Both the position numbers and the translations under genes were made by a program. Positions 59,948 through 64,000 of a stretch of 64,000 bases of DNA are shown piece by piece (within the stretch, counting starts at the first letter, position 1; every line of letters starts with the position of its first letter). The notes beneath the pieces are model-generated. The model saw only the letters and a program-made list of their open reading frames with translations. It was not told the origin of the DNA and did not search any database. Source of the DNA: Bacteroidota bacterium (GTDB taxonomy: Bacteria > Bacteroidota > Bacteroidia > Chitinophagales > Chitinophagaceae). Location: positions 186,001 through 250,000 of the forward strand of contig JAFDXK010000001.1 of NCBI GenBank assembly GCA_018267965.1, in the 5' to 3' direction.

Positions 59948-60649
59948 TTAGCCGACGTTGAGTTCTTTTTTTAAAAGCTGTATATCGTTAATGATAATTT
60001 GGCGCTTATCAAAGTGTATCAGTTTTTCGTCTTCAAACTGGTTGATCAAAGTGGTAGTTGTTTGCCTGCTGATACCGGTGAGCCTTGCAATATCTATATG
60101 CGTAAAATAGTTTGCTATTGTGAGGTTAGTTTCGCCTGCTTTGTGTGCATGATGTTCAAACAATGTCCAGAAAAAATACAACAGCCTACTTCTTACATCT
60201 TTTTGCAGCAGGTTCATCAGGCGGTACTCCAGCCTGCGCAATTGGTTGCCAACCTTCTTTGCATATTCGATAGACATATCAGGCCGGCGTTGCAGCAGTT
60301 CTTTGAAATCGGTTATTGTAAAAGTGCAAAGGGCAACATCCGTTTTGTAAGCCAGTGCGTATTCGCCGTATTTATTTTCGGGTTCCAGTGTGAATTGTCC
60401 GAACACATCTCCCTGTTTCAAAATATCCTTGACAATGTCATTGCCCGCATCGTCGATATACCCCAATTTTACATAGCCTTCTTTGATAAAATAGAGCCTG
60501 TTAAGGCTTTGCGGGTCGAAATAGATGTAATTGTTTTTATCTGCCAATACATAGTTATGAATAACATTCAGCGAATCGTATTCTTCTTGTGTCAATTTAG
60601 ACAGGAAGTCATTTTTTCTTATCACCAATAACTTTTCATCAATGCCCAT
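59948..60649 (-). CDS. Crp/Fnr-family transcriptional regulator
   Basis: 233 residues: an N-terminal cyclic-nucleotide-binding-like domain (about 20-140; FDPQSLNRLYFIKEGYVKLG, VFGQFTLEPENKYGEYALAY) and a winged helix-turn-helix (about 165-225; IDIARLTGISRQTTTTLINQ). No N-terminal Cys cluster, so it is not an iron-sulfur Fnr; the bound ligand is unknown. It is next to an exported peroxiredoxin gene and divergent from the SMR gene, suggesting a stress role. Confidence 0.9.
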   Translation of the reverse strand: MGIDEKLLVIRKNDFLSKLTQEEYDSLNVIHNYVLADKNNYIYFDPQSLNRLYFIKEGYVKLGYIDDAGNDIVKDILKQGDVFGQFTLEPENKYGEYALAYKTDVALCTFTITDFKELLQRRPDMSIEYAKKVGNQLRRLEYRLMNLLQKDVRSRLLYFFWTLFEHHAHKAGETNLTIANYFTHIDIARLTGISRQTTTTLINQFEDEKLIHFDKRQIIINDIQLLKKELNVG

Positions 60650-60845
60650 ACCCGAAATATACTTGTTTTAATAATTGCTTAAAAATTTATTGTTCCGCTT
60701 CGCTATTCGCATTTGGTGCTGTTTGCCGCATATAGTATATACATCGCGGAGAATCATACTGTTATTGTTTGTTAGGGGCACAAATGAAGATTTTTAAATA
60801 GTTTGAATTGTCGCCTGGCTGACACTAAGCTGTAACCGGGAGGGG

Positions 60846-60853
60846 TAGCTTTG
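60846..60853 (+). promoter_or_regulatory. Promoter -7 element for SMR and HAD genes
   Basis: TAGCTTTG matches TANNTTTG, 29 bases before the ATG at 60882. Confidence 0.5.
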
Positions 60854-60881
60854 CGCGTTTATTTTTTCAAATTGAATTATT

Positions 60882-61208
60882 ATGAATCCGGGAATGCCCT
60901 ATCTTCTTCTTTCCTGTTGCACAGAAGCGGTATGGAATATTTGTTTAAAGCGCTCAAAAGGGCTTAGGGATTGGCCCGTCAACCTGATTGGTGTTTGCTT
61001 TATGATAGTGGGTGTGCTGGCTTTTAAAAAATCTTTGAGTAATATATCGCTAAGTGTGGCCACTGTTATATGGTCGGGAACATCACTGGTTTTAACAATT
61101 ATTTTAGATACTTACTTGCACGACACCAAGCTGGACAATAAAACCATCTTTTTTATATTTTTATGTATGGTGTCAATTATAGGGTTGAATTTTTCTTCTA
61201 AAAATTAA
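60882..61208 (+). CDS. Small multidrug resistance (SMR) family transporter
   Basis: 108 residues with four membrane segments, the full SMR size. The essential proton-coupling Glu is in LLSCCTEAVWN (E15), and the third segment carries the usual aromatic/Ser stretch (VATVIWSGTSLVLTIIL). The subtype (EmrE-like drug/H+ exchanger or guanidinium-like exporter) cannot be told from this. The gene ends 7 bases before the next one, so the two are likely co-transcribed. Confidence 0.88.
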   Translation: MNPGMPYLLLSCCTEAVWNICLKRSKGLRDWPVNLIGVCFMIVGVLAFKKSLSNISLSVATVIWSGTSLVLTIILDTYLHDTKLDNKTIFFIFLCMVSIIGLNFSSKN

Positions 61209-61215
61209 TTTCATT

Positions 61216-61953
61216 TTGCATAAGAGTCTTTTAGTCTGCCTGTTGTTTATAAGCATGAATTGCAACGCAAAAATGCACCCCCGTTTCAAAGCTGTTGCGT
61301 TTGACTATTTTGTCATTTTTGATCCTAACTCTGTTGTACCTGCAGTAGAGAAGGTTTTTCCGGGAGCAGGGATTGAGTTCACCAAAACATGGAGGGCAAA
61401 ACAATTTGAATATTGTTTTCTGCGAACCATTACAAACAGGCATGCTGACTTTTACAAAGTAACTGCAGATGCGCTGGAGTATACAGCCCAGTTAATGCAC
61501 CTGCACCTTACTAATACATCAAGAGACAGCCTGATGAAAGCATTTCTTGAATTAAAGCCATGGCCGGATGCAATAAATGCCTTACGCAAATTGAAAAGTG
61601 AGGGTGTACGTATCATAACCATTACCAACTTCAGCCCCGAAATGCTGAAGGCTAATGCAGATGCTGCGGGCATCACATCCCTGTTTGATATATTGCTGAG
61701 CACAGAAGAAAATCATACGTTCAAACCGGATACGCTGGCGTATAGTGCAGGCCTGCAAAAATTACATCTTTCTAAAGAAGAGGTTATTTTTGCTGCCTTC
61801 GGAGGATGGGATGCATACGGAGCCAAAAATTTTGGTTACACAACTTATTGGGTTAATCGTATGGGTTTGCCTGCTGAAGTGCTTGATGCAATGCCTGACA
61901 AAATCTCTAACGACCTAAAGGGTTTGTTGGATTTTGTATTGGGTGAAAATTGA
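61216..61953 (+). CDS. HAD-superfamily type II haloacid dehalogenase-like protein, exported
   Basis: 245 residues from a TTG start at 61216, which gives a hydrophobic signal (MHKSLLVCLLFISMNC); an ATG at 61255 would omit it. The HAD core follows: nucleophile Asp in VAFDYFVIFDP (D30), motif II TITNFSPEM, Lys in TFKPD and motif IV region FGGWDAYGAKNFGY. The AFDxFxIFDP start is seen in other exported Bacteroidota members of this group. Possible haloacid dehalogenase or phosphatase in the envelope; substrate unknown. Confidence 0.78.
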   Translation: MHKSLLVCLLFISMNCNAKMHPRFKAVAFDYFVIFDPNSVVPAVEKVFPGAGIEFTKTWRAKQFEYCFLRTITNRHADFYKVTADALEYTAQLMHLHLTNTSRDSLMKAFLELKPWPDAINALRKLKSEGVRIITITNFSPEMLKANADAAGITSLFDILLSTEENHTFKPDTLAYSAGLQKLHLSKEEVIFAAFGGWDAYGAKNFGYTTYWVNRMGLPAEVLDAMPDKISNDLKGLLDFVLGEN

Positions 61954-62015
61954 TTGGTTTGCCACCCGTATTCAAACATTTGCCCTGAATGACAATATTG
62001 TAATACTATAACGAT

Positions 62016-62051
62016 ATATCCCCGCCCGAAAGGCGGGGATTGTTGGTTGTT
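62016..62051. terminator. Bidirectional terminator (CCCCGC family)
   Basis: ATCCCCGCC-CGAAA-GGCGGGGAT stem with a TTG-rich tail, between the HAD gene and the convergent START gene. Confidence 0.85.
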
Positions 62052-62068
62052 TTGTTTGAGTTGTTTTA

Positions 62069-62518
62069 TTATGCATCCGGTATGTTAGGTTCTACCAGCC
62101 TCATCAGTTTGTCGAGTGAATCCTGCCAGCCCAGGTAGCACATATCTGCAGGTATCACTGCCGGTATGTTTTCCTGCGATATTTTTATTTCTGTACAACC
62201 CATGGTAGCTCTGAGCGTAACCGTTGTAGTCATTTCGCCCGGCAGGTTGGGGTCATCAAACCTGTCGGTATATTTCAACAACTCGTTGGGTTTCAGTTCT
62301 ACATACTTACCGCCAAAAGAATGGCTGTTGCCTGTTGAGAAATTCTGAAACGACATCCTGTAGGTTCCTCCTACCTGCGCATTCATTTCGTGAACGGTGC
62401 AAACAAAGCCGTAGGGTGGCAGCCACGATGCCATAGCAGCAGCCTCTGTAAATGCGCGGTATACTTTTTCGGGTGATGTTTTGAAAACCCTGTGCAGATA
62501 AACATTGTTGTTTGACAT
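62069..62518 (-). CDS. START/SRPBCC (AHSA1-like) domain protein
   Basis: 149 residues of the SRPBCC fold: VYLHRVFKTSPEKVYRAFTE at the N-terminus, ASWLPPYGFVCTVHEMNA, GGTYRMSFQNFSTG, and a C-terminal helix (CYLGWQDSLDKLMRLVEP). Binds a hydrophobic ligand or partner protein. Last of three small genes transcribed together (spacings 22 and overlap 1). Confidence 0.87.
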   Translation of the reverse strand: MSNNNVYLHRVFKTSPEKVYRAFTEAAAMASWLPPYGFVCTVHEMNAQVGGTYRMSFQNFSTGNSHSFGGKYVELKPNELLKYTDRFDDPNLPGEMTTTVTLRATMGCTEIKISQENIPAVIPADMCYLGWQDSLDKLMRLVEPNIPDA

Positions 62519-62540
62519 AAAAATTTGTTTTAGTTAGTTA

Positions 62541-62963
62541 TTAATTAGCATATTTGTTTTTATTGAAGCTCAGTATCCAGTGATTGCCGAATTTATCGGT
62601 AACACCCCCGAAGATGCCGCCCCAAAAGCTATCTTCGAGGGGTTGTTCTATAGTGCCGCCATCAGATAGTTTTGCAAAATATATTTCTATCTCTGTCTTG
62701 CTGCTGCAACGTAACGACAGTGATATCTGATTGCCTATATGCAATCCTTTTTCGCCTACCATATCTGTTGCCATGATGACGAGGTCATCTTTTGTAAGGC
62801 TGGCATATAAAATGCAATTCTTCATTTCCTCGGGCATTTTTTCAGACAGCGGGGATCCATCCACCGTCTGAAAGAATAACTCGCCCCCGAAACAATTTTT
62901 ATAAAAGGTCATCGCCTCGCGGCAATTACCATTGAAAGTGAGATACGAATCTACCCGGGTCAT
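62541..62963 (-). CDS. VOC-family (PhnB/glyoxalase-like) protein
   Basis: 140 residues: a VOC-superfamily fold with paired beta-alpha-beta units (YLTFNGNCREAMTFYKNCF, GGELFFQTVDGSP, ... SFWGGIFGGVTDKFGNHW). The PhnB-like branch is usually metal-binding or a small-molecule binder; the catalytic set of true glyoxalase I is not clear. Overlaps the upstream START gene by one base (TAATG), giving translational coupling. Confidence 0.88.
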   Translation of the reverse strand: MTRVDSYLTFNGNCREAMTFYKNCFGGELFFQTVDGSPLSEKMPEEMKNCILYASLTKDDLVIMATDMVGEKGLHIGNQISLSLRCSSKTEIEIYFAKLSDGGTIEQPLEDSFWGGIFGGVTDKFGNHWILSFNKNKYAN

Positions 62964-63376
62964 TAATTTTCTGTGTAGGCTTTAAAGTTGTCAAGGATAG
63001 CCTGCCATCCTGTTTGTTGTTGTTCGATGGGGTTTTCGTTCTCAGCTTCGAATGTTTCGGTAAGTGTTACAGCATTGCCGTTTTGGGTGAAACGGATATC
63101 TACTTTGCGTCCGTCGCCCATAGTATATGCAATATGTTCGTTAGGTATTACGCTATCATACACACCACCAAAGTCGAAACCGAAGCTGCCATCTTTGGCT
63201 TCCATACGATAGAGAAAATTGCCGCCCGTGCGGATGTCGTTCTCGGCTTTTGTAGTGTGCCAGTCGGGTGACGGGCTGCCCCATTTAACAATGTGATGTG
63301 GTGCATTGAAGCAATCCCAAACTTTTTCAACCGGTGCATTAACCGTTGTTGCTACTGTGATGTTTACTTTTTCCAT
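62963..63376 (-). CDS. START/SRPBCC domain protein
   Basis: 137 residues: TVATTVNAPVEKVWDCFNA, HHIVKWGSPSPDWHT, GGNFLYRMEAKDGS, and a C-terminal helix (GWQAILDNFKAYTEN). First gene of the START-VOC-START group and divergent from a GlxA-type regulator across about 150 bases, so that regulator probably controls it. Confidence 0.88.
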   Translation of the reverse strand: MEKVNITVATTVNAPVEKVWDCFNAPHHIVKWGSPSPDWHTTKAENDIRTGGNFLYRMEAKDGSFGFDFGGVYDSVIPNEHIAYTMGDGRKVDIRFTQNGNAVTLTETFEAENENPIEQQQTGWQAILDNFKAYTEN

Positions 63377-63528
63377 TTTTATAGTTTTTTAAAATTGATT
63401 ACTGATTTGTGTTTCTGATGATACAAAGGTGCGACAGAAAACAGAGATATGTGATGCACAATCATGTCAAAAAAAGGGCTGATTGCGACAGCATTTCCCT
63501 AACTTTATTATGCACTATATCTGTTGTT

Positions 63529-64000
63529 ATGAAAAATGTAAGTATACTGGTCCCCGAATCATCGGTAATGCAGGCTATTGCAGACCCGCAGTACCTCTTC
63601 TCCGCCGTCAACCAGTTTATGGCTGCATCTGGCAGAAAGCCATTATTTAATGTGCAACTGGTAGGTGCCAAAAAAGAAGTAAAGATCAACGGCGGTATGT
63701 TTTCCGTGCATACAGATGCATTGCTGGATGATGTTGAGAAAACAGACCTTGTTTTTATACCTGCGTTGTTTGGCGATATGAAAGCTGCTATAAAAGAAAA
63801 CAGCAACCTGGTGCCATGGATAAACCGGCAATATGAAAATGGTGCAGAGGTGGCATCTCTTTGCGTAGGTGCTTTTTTGCTGGCGTCGACGGGATTGCTT
63901 AACGGTAAAAAATGTTCTACCCACTGGGGGTTTCAAAATGAGTTTCGTGAATTGTTCCCTGATGTAGAAGTAGTGGATGGGAGTATCATTACAGAAGAAC
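63529..64000 (+). CDS. GlxA-type AraC-family regulator, N-terminal part (3' truncated)
   Basis: 157 codons from the ATG at 63529 to the window edge; no stop reached. The DJ-1/PfpI-like domain is visible: start VSILVPESSV, TDLVFIPALFGDM and the Cys elbow in ASLCVGAFLLASTGLL (C112), followed by CSTHWGFQNEF. It resembles the regulator at 39404-40378 in layout and motif (SICSGAFLLAATGLL), which predicts an AraC-type DNA-binding domain beyond the window. Divergent from the START/VOC/START genes. Confidence 0.88.
   Translation, partial: MKNVSILVPESSVMQAIADPQYLFSAVNQFMAASGRKPLFNVQLVGAKKEVKINGGMFSVHTDALLDDVEKTDLVFIPALFGDMKAAIKENSNLVPWINRQYENGAEVASLCVGAFLLASTGLLNGKKCSTHWGFQNEFRELFPDVEVVDGSIITEE

Overview
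The window reads as a chromosomal segment of a Bacteroidota bacterium, most likely a Chitinophagaceae-type relative. The reasons are the many secreted proteins ending in a type IX secretion (T9SS) type A sorting domain (YPNP...GxF...VYDxxGxE...KGVYxxKL), Bacteroidota-type promoter elements (TANNTTTG), frequent lipoproteins, LytS/LytTR and NarL-type two-component pairs, and moderate GC. No rRNA, tRNA, CRISPR array, integrase, transposase or phage structural module was seen. All calls come from reading the sequence; no database search was run.

Layout. 0-2.6 kb: tail of a T9SS cargo protein, a transglutaminase-like membrane protein, two small hypotheticals. 2.6-9.5 kb: four consecutive minus-strand paralogues of ELWxxDGT-repeat T9SS proteins, each with eight repeats. 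9.7-12.2 kb: a lipoprotein thioredoxin, small proteins and a secreted serine hydrolase. 12.4-14.2 kb: a LytS-type kinase and LytTR regulator. 14.2-17.3 kb: a TonB-dependent receptor with two companions. 17.4-21.2 kb: two T9SS proteins around a superoxide dismutase. 21.6-23.6 kb: a repeat-rich patch with an amber-interrupted lipoprotein pseudogene, a GIY-YIG nuclease gene between inverted palindromic repeats, and a small lipoprotein. 23.7-26.2 kb: an ECF sigma factor with a protein that appears to span both membranes. 26.3-29.0 kb: a tandem pair of T9SS paralogues. 29.1-39.3 kb: a GT39-like glycosyltransferase, beta-barrels, a transglutaminase-fold protein lacking its catalytic cysteine, an SBBP-like T9SS protein, a BatD-like protein and a YiiX-like lipoprotein. 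39.4-42.5 kb: a GlxA-type regulator divergent from DinB/START-domain genes, plus two small exported proteins. 42.5-45.3 kb: a large BNR/PKD T9SS protein. 45.4-51.1 kb: three tandem copies of a two-gene phage-tail-collar unit. 51.3-54.1 kb: two more T9SS proteins. 54.2-56.8 kb: a compact operon of an unknown protein, a membrane protein, a histidine kinase and a NarL-type regulator. 57.6-62.0 kb: beta-barrel, lipoprotein, exported peroxiredoxin, Crp/Fnr regulator, SMR transporter, exported HAD enzyme. 62.0-64.0 kb: START/VOC/START genes divergent from a second, truncated GlxA-type regulator.

How it works together. Much of the coding capacity is envelope or surface material: about fourteen likely T9SS clients, several beta-barrels, lipoproteins and a TonB receptor, with three signalling modules (LytS/LytTR, HK/NarL with a membrane partner, sigma/dual-membrane anti-sigma candidate). 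Genes or small operons are usually closed by strong hairpins of two near-identical families (GCCC...GGGC in the first 10 kb, ATCCCCGC...GCGGGGAT elsewhere).

Most noteworthy: the triplicated tail-collar pairs with a conserved leader and mosaic identity; the sigma/dual-membrane protein pair; the GIY-YIG/palindromic-repeat cassette with nearby remnants; the amber-interrupted gene; the cysteine-less transglutaminase homologue; and the repeated CGTATTT motif upstream of the HK/RR operon.
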